From: Bryoerythrophyllum caledonicum
Lineage: Eukaryota; Streptophyta; Bryopsida; Pottiales; Pottiaceae
NCBI GenBank assembly: GCA_963971425.1
Contig: OZ020516.1
Coordinates: forward strand, 19,289,332-19,353,331
Length of the DNA stretch: 64,000 nucleotides
Direction of reading: 5' to 3'
Every line of letters starts with the position of its first letter. Position 1 is the first letter of the stretch. The notes under the pieces were generated by a model, which ran no database searches, was not told where the DNA came from, and saw only the letters and a list, made by a program, of their open reading frames with translations. Below are positions 1 to 11,952 of the stretch, one piece after another. Both the position numbers and the translations under genes were made by a program.

Positions 1-809
1 CTTGCCCTGCTACGAAACGGAACATGCTTTTTATGTTTGAAGCACCATAACTTTATCCCTATTAATCCAAAAAACAAAAGAGAAAATTCTTCGCAGAGAC
101 AACATGTATTCCTATTCTCACTCAAAATTTCAAGAAGTTATCTTCAAAAATGGATTTTTAGAAACCCGCCCATAATCATTTTGTACCCTACAAGTACAAA
201 TGGTTAAAGTAGATGCTCGGCAAAAACAAAGCATTTTGTAATTTCTTTATTTCACGAAGTAAAACAAATTCAAAAAAATTATCTGGCAGCTATTTTCAGA
301 ATTATTTTGGCCGTACCTGACCAATTGGATATGGTAAACATTAGGTAGGTGGAGGAATGGAGATGCTGCTGCCAAGGTACAGTACAAAGCATAAGGCAAA
401 AAAGTAGTCATATGATTTTATGTCTTCCTGACTAACATTCCCAATTACAGTACTGTAATTGGGAATAGTAGCAGTTTCTATGACTAGTTTGATTGCATCA
501 GGCATGGTTTTCCTGTAATGCCTCTGCTAGTCTACGGTATGGACGCTGATGAGCACCTGCCAACACCAGTGCTGCTGCTGCTGCTGCTGCTTCCTGATCA
601 TGCCCATCCAGATAAATGGTTGCCAGTGTTCAGTTAAGATTGAGAATCATCACCCATGCTATGAAGCATATACTTGCCACGATGCATGTTACTTACATAT
701 ACATGCATGTTACTTACAATAGACGTGTTAGCAAAGAAAGGCGTACTGGATTAAAGTTAACCCCCTTTTAAGTAATGTGCATGTGTGGGGAGGAGAAAGA
801 ATTAAAAAA
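1..809. other. AT-rich intergenic DNA, no gene seen
   Basis: No open frame here has recognisable protein features. The only clear local structure is a (GCT)n run near 571-592. Bases 460-475 repeat the words ATTCCCAATTACAG in both orientations, forming a short local palindrome. Nothing supports a gene. Confidence 0.6.
571..592. repeat. CTG trinucleotide microsatellite
   Basis: About seven uninterrupted GCT units are visible. It lies in non-coding DNA with no surrounding open frame, so it is best read as a simple sequence repeat. Confidence 0.9.
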
Positions 810-1110
810 TTATTTTATTTATTTTAATGATAGCCAATAGAATTACAATTCCAACCCAAGTGATTTTGTATTTTTCTGATGAAATGTGAATTAGTTGTGA
901 ATTTTCAAAGTGTGTTGTTATGTTTAGCTGGTGGCTGTCAATTGGTACCGGTGATAAGGGCCGACCAAAACTAAGGGGTCATGGTTGATAGTGATCGTCT
1001 ATTTGGATAGGTGAATGGGTGGTAATGGGATGGAAGTGGGTTGGATATACCCCAGTGTCGGTCATGGGTTTAGGATGGGTTCCTTTATATTTGTACGGAA
1101 CTAGCATCAC
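810..1110 (+). repeat. Dispersed repeat family E, copy 1
   Basis: The stretch shares ordered words with 6745-7035 and 44775-45050, and in reverse with 55005-55205: GAATTACAATTCCAACCCAA, ATGAAATGTGAATTAG, AAAGTGTGTTGTTATGTTTA and GGGATGGAAGTGGGTTGGAT. The copies are clearly diverged. No terminal repeats or coding capacity were found, so the class of element is unknown. Confidence 0.75.
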
Positions 1111-2455
1111 ATTAGGGTATTTCAAATATGAGCTAGAGTGGATTTTCAAAAAGGTGGTACACTCAGTTCCCTTTACAAGAGCATTTGTTACAACAACCAT
1201 TCCATTCAATAACACTTGGCTTGGTTCCATAACAAACATTTGCTTTCTACAAGAGTAGTTTGCTCAAAACAACAAAATCTATCAAGTTGAAAGTCACCAT
1301 AACGAGTAGTAGCCATGATCAACTTTGTCCACTATAACAGAGGCTCCAAATATGAATTGCTCTTCATAGCAAGCAAATTTCGGTAAAACAAACAAGGTTG
1401 TTGTAGAGGGACTAAACTATATTTCAAAACAAAAATTTCAGAAAAGCAATATCCATCACACTAAGGGATGATTGTTGACAAATGAGGAGGCACAAAGTTT
1501 GAAGTGCATTGGAATAGGCTAAGGTTTGCATGCTTGTATGTACATTATCCTCCCATAAGTTTACGTACTCTCACTCTTCCAGTGCCAAAGTTACGACGAA
1601 CTCATCTGCGTGAATTCAGCAGTTGCTGCACTCAATAAGATACAATAAGATTCAACGTCTAAATTCAGTAACTTCGACATTCAATAAGATTTTGCCTTCT
1701 AGATACACGAACATTCTACTTCTTGAAACAGTAAGTTTTGACTTCTAAATTCACATCGGAAGAGTGAGAGTATGTATACTAACTGGAAGGTACTGTACAA
1801 GATGATAGTTGAAAGTCTGAGCAGGTCACACAAGGCTTTGACTGCACAATCCTAATGCATAAACAAGTTTGTCCACTCGCTACAACCCTCATGATGTTGA
1901 GTGATGCAAATTGTGGAACGGCCACTTGGTTGCTGCAGGTCAACAAGCCCGTTGGAAGCCCTGTCCTTCAAATCTCGACAAGCAAAATGCCAGGGAAGTT
2001 GTGGAAGATGATAAGGTGATACAGAAATACAGACACATGTCAAGAACAGCTGACAAATACCTACCTCTTTAAATCCTTAAAAGGACATGCTCCAGTGAAC
2101 AGTCCAGAATCTTACTCGGTACGGAAACCTTGATTAAGGTTAGATTAATCAATGTCTAATCAATGCCTATATTAAAGACCTTGCGTTTAGTCCATAAAGT
2201 ATATCAAATTCGGAAGGTTAGGATGTAAACCGTGCAGAAATGGAAGCCCTGGATTAGAATTAGATGTGCATGTAGTAGACATAAGAGAAATTTGCAACTT
2301 ATTTATTAAGTCATCCCAAGTTTTGACAAGATATCCTGCCTTCTTTTTGTATTTATATTACTATTTATCTTCTCTTAATAGCTTACATATCAACGGAAGA
2401 GCTTAGTGGTGTTTAAACTCAAGTTAGAAGTAGTTATAGCCACCTTTAATCCTTT
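1111..2455. other. Intergenic DNA, no gene seen
   Basis: Short open frames only (up to about 80 codons), without recognisable motifs or plausible splice structure. A local theme of TTCAATAAGAT/TACAATAAGAT repeats three times near 1640-1690. I see nothing else to annotate. Confidence 0.55.
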
Positions 2456-2740
2456 AAGGCCTAATGTCCATTTCGGGGTTGTTTCGGCACAATAATCTCC
2501 ATAGCAAACACTACAGGTCACCTCCATGTAAAATTCAAACTATGACATAAAGCTGGAGGGAAGATGGGCATCTATTGGGATTGGTGCCATGAAATCCGTG
2601 CAAGCATCAACGAGCTACGGTCATTTGCTTGAAGTGGGGTCGCAATGAAATGTACCCTGTATGTAGGTGTTGTTCTGCATGATCTAGAACACTTGTAGAT
2701 TCTCAAAGGCTAAAAAAACTTATCGGCCTTAAAGTGTTAG
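2456..2740 (+). mobile_element. TTAA-flanked TIR element, family A
   Basis: The left end reads TTAA then TCCTTTAAGGCC; the right end reads GGCCTTAAAGTG then TTAG, giving an internal element of about 277 bp at 2460-2736. Its interior matches 25689-25967 in the same orientation, sharing words such as GTCCATTT, GTTTCGGCACAATAATCT and CATGATCTAGAACACT. There is no coding capacity, so it is a non-autonomous (MITE-like) element. Confidence 0.8.
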
Positions 2741-2933
2741 AATGAAGCAAGAGAGGTCATGTTGTACCATGAATCTTAGCCGCCTTACTTCTCTAGGAAT
2801 TGGTCATAGGAATTTAGAGCCATTTAGGGTTGTTTTGAATAAGAAAAAAGGTCAAAACACACAGTACATGTGCCACACTTAACAAATAACTCTAATGCCC
2901 CAAAAACAAATTATGAAACTGCATTAATCCCTA

Positions 2934-3660
2934 AAGCTCTTTGACATTTTAGCACCCAAATTCATTGAAAACTGCCAATTTCAATGTGTTCAACACAAAA
3001 TGCAAGTAAACATAGTTTTTATATATCTAATTGTAGGATCTTCTACTATGATTGTACAAGTGTGTGTGACAAAAGTCTTGCTCAGTTTGAGTGCATGGAT
3101 TGAAAGAAATTAGTCTGTGAAGTGAGACATAAACTCTTTTTTAGGACATACTAAACACCTTTAACAAACTTTGACCACCTTCCATGGCAAATTTTTGCAC
3201 TACGGGTCATAAATATCTAATTCTAACTTAGAAAGGATCATGTTAGGCACATGTGCACCAAATCCTAGAAGTAGAAGAGGGGTAATAGATGTCATTAAAA
3301 ATCCCGCAATGCAACTATGTGTTGAGAGTCAACAATATACTAACAAGTTCTGCATACATCATATCCTTCTCATACTTTCGAAATTAAAAAATCTGTACGG
3401 TAGATGCAAACATTTCCATTCCCTTCCCAAGAAGAATTTTTCTTTTTTTAAATGGACAAAAACTCGAATTTCTATCGAATTTACAATTGATTAAAATTTT
3501 GCTACATTGTATGTAATGTGTCACACTAAACCGTTGCACTATTTGTAAATGTTACTAAAAATGTTTGTAACTTTAAAACCATGAGTAGAACTTCTACAAA
3601 AGCTATCAAAAAGCTTCCCATTATATTAAAAATCTCAAGAATTCATGCAAAAATTTGAGA
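2934..3660 (+). mobile_element. TTAA-type element, family E2, truncated copy
   Basis: The left end is TTAA then TCCCTAAAG. The interior follows the full-length copy at 47053-47858, for example TTTTAGCACCCAAA, AAAGGATCATGTTAGGCACAT and the segment ending CAAAAACTCGAATTTCTATC. The match fades near 3660 and the right terminal repeat is not recognisable, so this is a decayed copy. An 84-codon open frame inside is accidental. Confidence 0.65.
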
Positions 3661-3749
3661 TGCTCTGGCTCTTAAAATATTTTACAATAAGATGAAGCTC
3701 TTTGGTTGATCGACCAGCACCACTGTCAATTAAAATATGATGCACAAGA

Positions 3750-3932
3750 TTAACGCCTAAATGACCAAGTGTCCGTTTGACTGCAATTATCTTTCAATCC
3801 GTACGGTCAAAACATTCACCACATCATTTCCTATAGGTTTAGGAGAAGATCCTACGGTTACATTATGAAAAAGTTTATCTTTCTCAATGGAGTAGAGATT
3901 CCTCTATGATGCCTTGGTCCTTGCGGGGTTAA
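3750..3932 (-). mobile_element. TTAA-flanked TIR element, family C
   Basis: Left end TTAA + CGCCTAAATGACC, right end GGTCCTTGCGGGG + TTAA, internal length 175 bp (3754-3928). The interior is the reverse complement of the copy at 45208-45424: CAATTATCTTTCAATCCGTA, GAAGATCCTACGGTTACATT and GTAGAGATTCCTCTA are shared. Both flanking TTAA copies are intact. Non-coding. Confidence 0.85.
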
Positions 3933-4821
3933 CCCGAAGATAGGGTTCTGAGTGGTGACCTATCGATGTTGCGCTGCTCCGTGTGTGTCAGAATTGGCAG
4001 CCGAATGGAGTAGCTTCAGAAAGTCTGCGTCCACCTGATCCCGTCCAAGAACTCAAGCACAATGCAACGGGAACTCAAGTTCATGTGAGAGCATGATTCA
4101 TGACGTTGAGGAGAGCCATGAGAGGTAACCAACCTAAGCTCTTGTCTTTTTGTTCCCAACTCTTGTGGCGCTGCCAGAGCCGGACATGATGAAAGGGAAA
4201 TTGGTAGAGCTCTCACATTTACTGGACAATTTGAAACAGATGCCATTGACTGGCCTGAACATTCTCTGCAGATTATAACGTTATTCCGACTCTTGTGTTT
4301 GTAACGTTTTAGTTCCATTTATTTTAACGCAGCCCAGATCACACTGCTTTAGTTCCATTTACGATGGCTGTCTGGCCTTTCTAGCTTCAAGACTAATGCA
4401 AATAAAATCCAAAAGAGCGTCACTAAGATACGCTGGGCCTTGTTAGTATTCCGGTACATCTTGGTTGACTTGACATATTAACGTTTTATTGCAGAGTCCT
4501 ATGCACACGGAATGGCCTGTACTGTCATCTGTGAGTGTTGGGAATTTCCGGCACACACTCTGAGTTGTAAATACATGGTGAATCTTGCACTAACAAGGGT
4601 TGAAACTAATATGTATATAAATTAGACACTAGTATATTGACCCGTTGTCCCCAACGGGTGGTGTAAGTTTAGGTTAGGTATCTAAAATTGTAAAGTTGAA
4701 AGTCAAATTCAATATAATAATAGTAAATGCCACATGTTGTAGCGCCCTATGGCATGATACCTAGGTGATACCCGTAGGCCTTTAATAATTGAGAGAGATA
4801 TCTCCAAAACAACTTAGAGTT
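3933..4821. other. Intergenic DNA, no gene seen
   Basis: A 100-codon open frame lies on the minus strand near 4016-4318, but its translation shows no domain and no splice context. TTTTAGTTCCATTTA occurs twice, at about 4306 and 4348, as a small direct repeat. No RNA gene seen. Confidence 0.5.
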
Positions 4822-5655
4822 TGGCAATAAGTTGCCCACAAGGACTCAAAATGGGACTCTGGAGGTGTTAAAATTCAATTTGCATGAAATCCATGAGGAA
4901 TTTGGGTTGTGAAATGTGAAGTTCAGATTTACGCACACATTATATGAACACTCTACAAAAATCAGATCATGATTTAGAGTTATGGAACTCATGGAAAAGC
5001 GAGGAGTACAAAACAAAATATATCAAGTACACTAAAACACAGTGAATACCATGCTGCATACTATGTTGTATTTCATACACATGCAGAATGATTTTGGTCT
5101 TAAATTTTGATTGAAGTTTGTCTTTGAGAGATTCTTCATTGTTTTGTGATTGTTGACCTCTCTCATTGCATACAAAACTTTTGTTTTAATTCGTATAAGT
5201 TTGGAACATTTTTGTATACAAATTAAGTAGACAGAAGTTAATAATCATCAATAATCATGTATACATTTTTTCTTCACATATGATATGTTAATGCAAAGCT
5301 ATTGACCTAGTGCACATTTGAACCTCTTGTATTCAAAGTTAAAAAATTCTTGCAAGAATCTATTGATGGATGAAGTGGTATACCCTCCAAAGTGCACAAT
5401 TTTCATTACCAGTATATGGTAACTTCAAACACTATAATCTATTTCCATCAACCATCGTTGGTCAAACATCAAACATCTATAACATCGTTGGATGTTGTGC
5501 AAATTTTCTCCAAAGTTTAGGTCATGGTTTGAGTTCTATTTTGTAAGGCTGGATACTAAAACTAGGCATGGTATTTGCATCAAAGTTAGTCCAAAGAATA
5601 AAATTAGCACATTTATTGGTTTTGGAGAAACATGACCTTGGCGCTAAGGGGTTAA
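4822..5655 (+). mobile_element. TTAA-type element, family D, copy 1
   Basis: The right end reads GCGCTAAGGGG then TTAA at 5652-5655. The left end is worn. The interior matches 36319-37122 over its length, with CAAAATGGGACTCTGGAGGT, TTTGCATGAAATCCATGAGG and ACACATGCA in the same order. The TTAA at the right is shared with the left end (CCCCTAAAGG) of another element starting at 5656. Non-coding. Confidence 0.7.
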
Positions 5656-6744
5656 CCCCTAAAGGACCACAAATATGTTTTTTGAAAAAGGATTTGAAAA
5701 CTACTTCATTTTCTAGTTGTAGGGTATCGTTGCATACTACTGGAAGAACATACCAAATTTTTTTAAGTAATTTTGGAAGATTGGAAGATTGGAAGATTAT
5801 AGCTTTTGAGAGAGATTGAGTGGTCTTTTGCACCGTGATTTTATATGGCCAACACTCTAAGTTTTATGATAAAATGAAACTCTTACACTATGCAAAGTTG
5901 CTATAAAATACGTATTCTCAGTACAATTTCAATTTTGAGTTTTTAAAATTGGATTTCTAAGAAACTGCCCAAATTCTCAATTGTCCCGGAACGGACATTT
6001 TGTCCTGTACAGAGTAATATAAACTCCCCACAACAGACTGAAGGTATTGGAATGATTCGTGTAGTCCACAAACATACTTGCAAAAACATTCACCTAAAGT
6101 GAAAAAGTGTCGTTGGCACAATTAGCGTGTATGGAACAAGAGAGGATAATTGGTGTAGTGAGTCATGAAAGGACAGAGAGTGGGATGACTCAAATTTTCC
6201 TTTATTTTGAATCCACATACATGAATAGATTCCATTTTATTCAATGCCTCAGCCGACAGGTTCTTTGATTGCTTCCTCCTGCCACTGTCACCAGGCCCGG
6301 ATAGTCAGCTTCGGAGGTTTCCTCACCACTGTCCACCACCATGGTCCATGGCTTCCGGAAAATGACATAAGGATGGCTTTGGGAAAATGACATAAGGTAA
6401 GGGTGACCGAGTCGAGAGGCCGACCATCCAAATTTCAGCCCAAACAATGGCGAGAGTCCAAATACTTGGGCTGGAAAAATACATTTAGAAAAGTACTTTA
6501 AAAAGCCTATGAAGATAACGGCCTTTTGAAGGAATTTTAGGTCGGTTAAAAATGGCGACCCAAGATTGGCTTAAGAGGTTGTTGCCTTGGCGCCAATTCT
6601 CTTCAAAAGTGTTGTCATGTGGGCACAACGGGGGATGACGGCCTTTGGACTTTGGCGTCTAGTGTGACGGTCAAGAGGCCAAACTTTGGCCATTCTCCCA
6701 ATCTCATTGACGGCCTCTCAACCTTCGGTCATAGTTTGAAGCAA
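5656..6744. other. Unclassified repeat start and spacer
   Basis: It begins with the element-like end CCCCTAAAGGACC directly after a TTAA, but no matching right end was found. A short tandem of GGAAGATT units is visible near 5774-5798. Overlapping open frames of about 80-100 codons on both strands at 5522-5833 arise from this low-complexity stretch and are not credible genes. Confidence 0.5.
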
Positions 6745-7035
6745 CTTTAAATGTTTATTTTTCACCGTAAGCCGATAGAATTACAAAATTTATTCAAGTG
6801 ATTTTATATTTGTCTGATGAATTGTAAACTAGTGAGGAATTTTTAAATTGTGCTGCTATGTTTAGCCAGTGGTGGCCAATAGGTACCTCCGTAGCGCCGA
6901 CCAATAGTAAAGAGTTCTCACTAATTGCAAACCTCCGTTTGGAGTTGAATGGGTGGTAATGGGATAGAAGTGGGTTGGATATACTCCCAATTTTATAAGT
7001 GTCGGTTATGGATTTTGGTTGATTACTAGGGGGTT
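6745..7035 (+). repeat. Dispersed repeat family E, copy 2
   Basis: Aligned by eye with 810-1110: GATAGAATTACAAA, TGCTATGTTTAGCCAGTGG, and GAATGGGTGGTAATGGGATA followed by GAAGTGGGTTGGATATAC. It is more diverged than the 44775 copy. No terminal repeats seen. Confidence 0.7.
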
Positions 7036-8493
7036 ACCTTAACTATCACTCTCTGGCTAAAGTTTTAAACTAATTGGGTATATTTGGTCATATATAGTTT
7101 TACAAATTAATGTCTATTATATATATATAATTTGTGTGGAGGAATCCTTCATAGTGCCCTTTTATTCAAATTTGGCTTATTGAGTTTTAAATTTGTATTA
7201 TGTATCAAAAATAGAAAATTAAAACGATGATTTCCAACATGTTGAAACTACACAATATACTACCTCGGGTACATAAAATAAATGATAGTTATCAAAGACA
7301 ATAACACATATGAAATAAGTAATGGATATTTAAAGTTAATAATAGATATACATAGTACATAATGCGTATATAATGGGTAAATTTGGTTTTTGCATTTATA
7401 TACGTTTATTTAATTTGGGATTGCCCCGGCCAGTTGATGACAACGGGGTATGTACTATATAGTACATCCATTTAGATGTACTATATAGTACTTTCTATTT
7501 ATATTCAATTTGAGCTTATAGGTTTTAAAATACAAAACATACAAACGTAAATTTGACACACCACCCTCCGCTCTCCCCGTCGGGACGACTGGTACCAACC
7601 CTAGTATTGTATATTTCAATATGTGCGTTCAATTTAATCATAGTAAATTTAGAACTATTAAAATGAATATATTGACTTTCTTATGTGTTTTAAATCTGAA
7701 AACAACACTGAACATTTTCTTTAGCCAATGACTAGTACTTTATTTATAACTATAGACTTATGATAAGAACATACTATCACATTGGATAAAGAAATGAGTC
7801 ACTATCTCGCACATCTCATGTATTTAAGTTGTGCATCCTTCATCCATCCACAAATTGCTAACTCCAATGATCTTCTGCTTACATATTAGCCACGTCCAAT
7901 CATGGTTATTGTATTCATCAATCAATAACTCATCAAAGTAGTGCTTATGGTACATCATAGTTCTTTTTCTCAAGTTTCTGTTCTACTTCTTTTAAATAAT
8001 AAACCTTTATTTTGACAGCTTGAAGTGGCATATTTTTAAGAATCACATTTACAAATAAAACCTTTCTTCATTGCACAATCATTTTGAAAATGCTTCATCC
8101 TTCCTACACTCTAAAATTGTGTGCAAGGAACTAATATGATATACTATAGCAGTGATAGACGTAAATTGTACACAATGCAAAAGAACAACACTAAGTGAAG
8201 TCAAAGTCTCTTGATCCTCCCAGCACAACAAAGAAAAAAAACAAACAAACACTTTTGTTTTGCTCTAGGCACCATGATCTTATAACATGTGGGATTACAT
8301 TTTATGAGATTATTTTTAGCATGTTCTTTTAGTAGGAAAGGTTAAATTCTTGAAATTGGAGATAAAAATGAAAGTGTTATTTTCCATTTTCACACTTTAT
8401 AGATAGTTTTGGAATATTTTTTTAATGAAAAATAGTGTTAAAAAACTAGATAAAAAATGAAAACAAGCCTACCTTCTACATAGGTGATACTTC
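7036..8493. other. AT-rich intergenic DNA, no gene seen
   Basis: Contains AT-dinucleotide-rich tracts and a local near-palindrome around 7452-7492 in which GTACTATATAGTAC occurs twice, separated by about 26 bp. The part near 8100-8250 weakly resembles reversed family B sequence. No gene is supported. Confidence 0.5.
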
Positions 8494-8623
8494 TTAATCT
8501 TTAAAAGCCAGGGTGGCTATGGCTGATAGTCAAATCTACGAAGGTAATAGATTCTACAGAATGTCATCTACTATTCTCGTAGATTTTCTATCAACCAAAG
8601 CCAGCCCGGCCTTAAAGGGTTAA
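8494..8623 (+). mobile_element. Minimal 130-bp TTAA-flanked TIR element, family G
   Basis: The left end reads TTAA then TCTTTAAAAGCCAGGGTGG; the right end is its imperfect inverse, CCAGCCCGGCCTTAAAGGG then TTAA. The terminal repeats are about 25 bp and leave roughly 75 bp between them. It is the shortest complete member of the TTAA set, with no coding capacity. Confidence 0.8.
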
Positions 8624-10373
8624 GTTCAATCATTCGGAATTGACATGTTGAGACACAAATCTTGTTGCCAAATGTGCAAATCACATTTGCTTTCAAATGA
8701 TTTTCTCTAGGCACCAATCATGATGATGTGCTTGCTACACAAGTTCAGTATGTCAAAAAAATTCAAACTCAATGAATTTGCCAAATGTAGGCTCGTCAAT
8801 TCACACAAATTTGTAGCATGTCATGGCTCATAGGTGGTGGTACGAAAAAAACTATCATATTTTCTCACATTGCCATGTACACCTACATAGCACTGATAGT
8901 TGTAGAGTCTCTACTCATAAAAAATAAAAATAAAAGATAATTCATTTGGAAAAAAATTACTACCCCTCTAAATGAATCTGGTTTTTTTTTTGTGGGTTTG
9001 CAAAAATTACTCAAAAAAAAAGACTTTTGCGATCACAAGTAGTTATTGAAGTCGAGCTATCCACAAGAATGTTTTCCTCTCTTTTTGCCCCTTTCAAATT
9101 ATTTATAGATGATCATGTTCTGGTACTCTTATTGAAAGGTTTGAAAGAGGTCCATGATGGACACTTTTTTTAATTTGATTTTTGGTGAAGAAAAATAAAT
9201 ATTTTACCAATTTTTTGAAAAAGAAATTTCAAATTTCGAACTGCAATTTCTTTTGCAGAAAATTGGCAGTTTGAATAAATAGCAAGATGTGTCCAAGTTT
9301 GTTTTTGAAAATCTCCATAATATGATCGTTTTCTCATTTACTTATTTTTCTTTTGGATAATTCTGTACTGGTACTACAAAAGGCACTTTGTAGAAGTTTG
9401 TTCGTACATTCCTCCATTTTCATGGTTTTTATGTTGGGATAACCTGCAATGGTAACCAGGTGGTCATTCCGTCAAATTTAGTCAGGATGTCTGCCCGAGC
9501 CCTGATTGCCCACCAACCAACGTGAAACTTAACTACAAACATGAAGCACATGCTATCTCATGGTTCCTGAATAATGAATAATGATTTTAAACATATATAA
9601 TTCCTCGAAATTAAGTCGATGCTTTGATACATTGAATGACAAGAGAGTACAACAACATGACATTAAGCACAAGCTTCCCCGAGCTTGGGATATGAGAATA
9701 ATGATACTGATAACAAAAAGAAAAGTTGCAAATATACTTTTCGGCATTTTAATCCATAACCCAAAGTTTCTTATCTAGAGCAATGCTTCCGCCATGGTCC
9801 CCGACAAGTAAGTGGCATCAGCCGTTACTATACATATAAACTCCTTCTACAACAGCCCCGTTTGTTTTACCATCATCTTATCAGTCCACCCCTCGTATCT
9901 ACCACAAGAATAGATAGCTCCCTTTACAACTTTGGGTTGTTTTAGCAGATGTTCTACATGGAGTTGATTGTCCCTCTCTCGTGCTAAAGGGAACACTACC
10001 CTTGTAATTGGGAGGATCAATTCACACCTAAAGAGATAAATTGAATATAAATACTTTAAAAGTACCTAATTTTTTTTCTATTTGTAAAATGATACCGTAC
10101 CTAGTAGTCACTTTCGGCACCTCTCTGTCCAAAGAATTATTTTTCTTTGACATAGTGATTTGGACACACTGTGCATCACCTAAGTATTGCATGGGTATCA
10201 CCTAGGCATTATACATGTAGCACCTTGACATGACATGGGTAATCACCTAGACAAAAAAAAAAATCCCAAAAAATTTGGACACTCTCCATTTTGAATCAAT
10301 TATGTACGAAAGTGACCACCGCGTAGGGTAATCACATTTTAAAAAATTCAGTGATCTCAAATTTTAACCCCTA
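8624..10373. other. AT-rich intergenic DNA, no gene seen
   Basis: Only short open frames without domain features, including opposed frames at 9553-9778 that overlap each other. Several poly(A) and poly(T) runs are present. Nothing convincing was seen. Confidence 0.5.
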
Positions 10374-11302
10374 AATGTCCTTGACGATTTCACACCAAAA
10401 CACTTCAAAGTTGTTAATTTTAGTGCAATGAGTAAGGAAGAAAACAAAAAATTCATTTCTAGTTATAGCCGTAGGGTCTCATTAAACACTTCATAAATGA
10501 CATACACACAAAATTTCATCAACTATGAATGCACGGATTGAAAGATGACAACGTTTGAAGTATGAAAAATGGTTCATTTTCATCCCTACGTTGAGTAGAT
10601 CATCAGACTTTGACTTCACTTGGTGTCAAAGTTTTGCACTACACAAGGTCTTAATTTTATATCACCTTGTTGATCATGATATTAACTCCTTGAACACCAA
10701 TTCATAGAGGTAGAGAAGGGGCGTAGCATATTCAAAAAAATTGTGCAACGAGTGGAGGTTCAAAAAGTGTCAATTCACGTTCTAATTTTTTGGGAACAAA
10801 ATATGTTTTAGAATGATAATCTAAGCCGTCAATAAGAAGGTTTACACCACGTCTTGTATTTAAAAGATCACAAAGTGGAAAATATGAAGATCTCAAAGTT
10901 TTATGTGGAAATGAAGACGTTTTTTGGGGCCTTGCCCAACAATGTGTGAAAATCTTTGACTTGGAATAAAATGTGTTTTTCCACTAAAGAGAAGAAATGT
11001 TTTTGACATCATGAAAGGAAATAACATCACTTGCTAGTTTTGTAAATCTCAAATTTACTAGAGTGTCCGAACAAAAGTTTTTGCAGTTGCCCAATGTGCC
11101 CGCACTCAACAATTTTTTCTTTCAGATGACATAACTTTTTAAAAATAAGTCCGATGACAATAAAAATTATACTCCCAAATAACTCTTCTCTTCTTGCATC
11201 TCTCTACAAAATTTCAAGAATTGCAAATATAAATTGCAACCATGAGAACATGCCCGAGATATACAGAAGACCACCTCCGGACTTTTTTCATTCAAGGGTT
11301 AA
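10374..11302 (+). mobile_element. TTAA-flanked TIR element, family B, copy 1
   Basis: Left end TTAA + CCCCTAAATGTCC, right end CAAGGG + TTAA, internal 10378-11298 (921 bp). The interior runs in parallel with 28682-29959 and 32740-33686: CACACCAAAACACTTCAAA, ACTTTGACTTCACTTGGTGT, GTGTGAAAATCTTTGACTTGG. No open frame exceeds chance, so it is non-autonomous. Confidence 0.8.
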
Positions 11303-11752
11303 GGAAAACCATAACTATCCATTGTAATTATTAGGATTTTACCAAAAATACTTTTCTCCTTAAAATAGTAATAATATTCCGCCCGGGCTTGGTCCACTGA
11401 GCGCTCGTATTCTTCTACTCATATGGTGTCAGATGGCATTGACACCAGGGTGCAGAAGGCACATTTGTGGTACTGGTGTATGTTTGTCAATGACATGTGA
11501 GGAAGTTCAGCACACATGCAGGAAGAGCATCATGTGCTTTCATCATTCCTTTCCCACTCACATCACTCTTGTCCTCACCTCGGATAAAGGAACCATCTCC
11601 AATACCGTAAGTTGTAGCGGGCCAAGTATACTGTACCAAGGGACGGGTTTGGAAAAAAGTTATTTCCAAAAGTAGATGTCAAAAAATTTGAAACGTTTTT
11701 TTTTCTAAATTTTCGTACTTGGGAAACAGTTTTGTTTTTTTTTTTGGTTGTT
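11303..11752. other. Spacer left of assembly gap
   Basis: Opposed 60-80 codon frames at 11433-11675 show no domain. The sequence ends in poly(T) immediately before the gap, a likely cause of the assembly break. Confidence 0.5.
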
Positions 11753-11952
11753 NNNNNNNNNNNNNNNNNNNNNNNNNNNNNNNNNNNNNNNNNNNNNNNN
11801 NNNNNNNNNNNNNNNNNNNNNNNNNNNNNNNNNNNNNNNNNNNNNNNNNNNNNNNNNNNNNNNNNNNNNNNNNNNNNNNNNNNNNNNNNNNNNNNNNNNN
11901 NNNNNNNNNNNNNNNNNNNNNNNNNNNNNNNNNNNNNNNNNNNNNNNNNNNN
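11753..11952. other. Assembly gap (200 N)
   Basis: Exactly 200 consecutive N characters, probably a fixed-size placeholder. Open frames spanning it are artefacts. The real missing length cannot be inferred. Confidence 0.99.
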
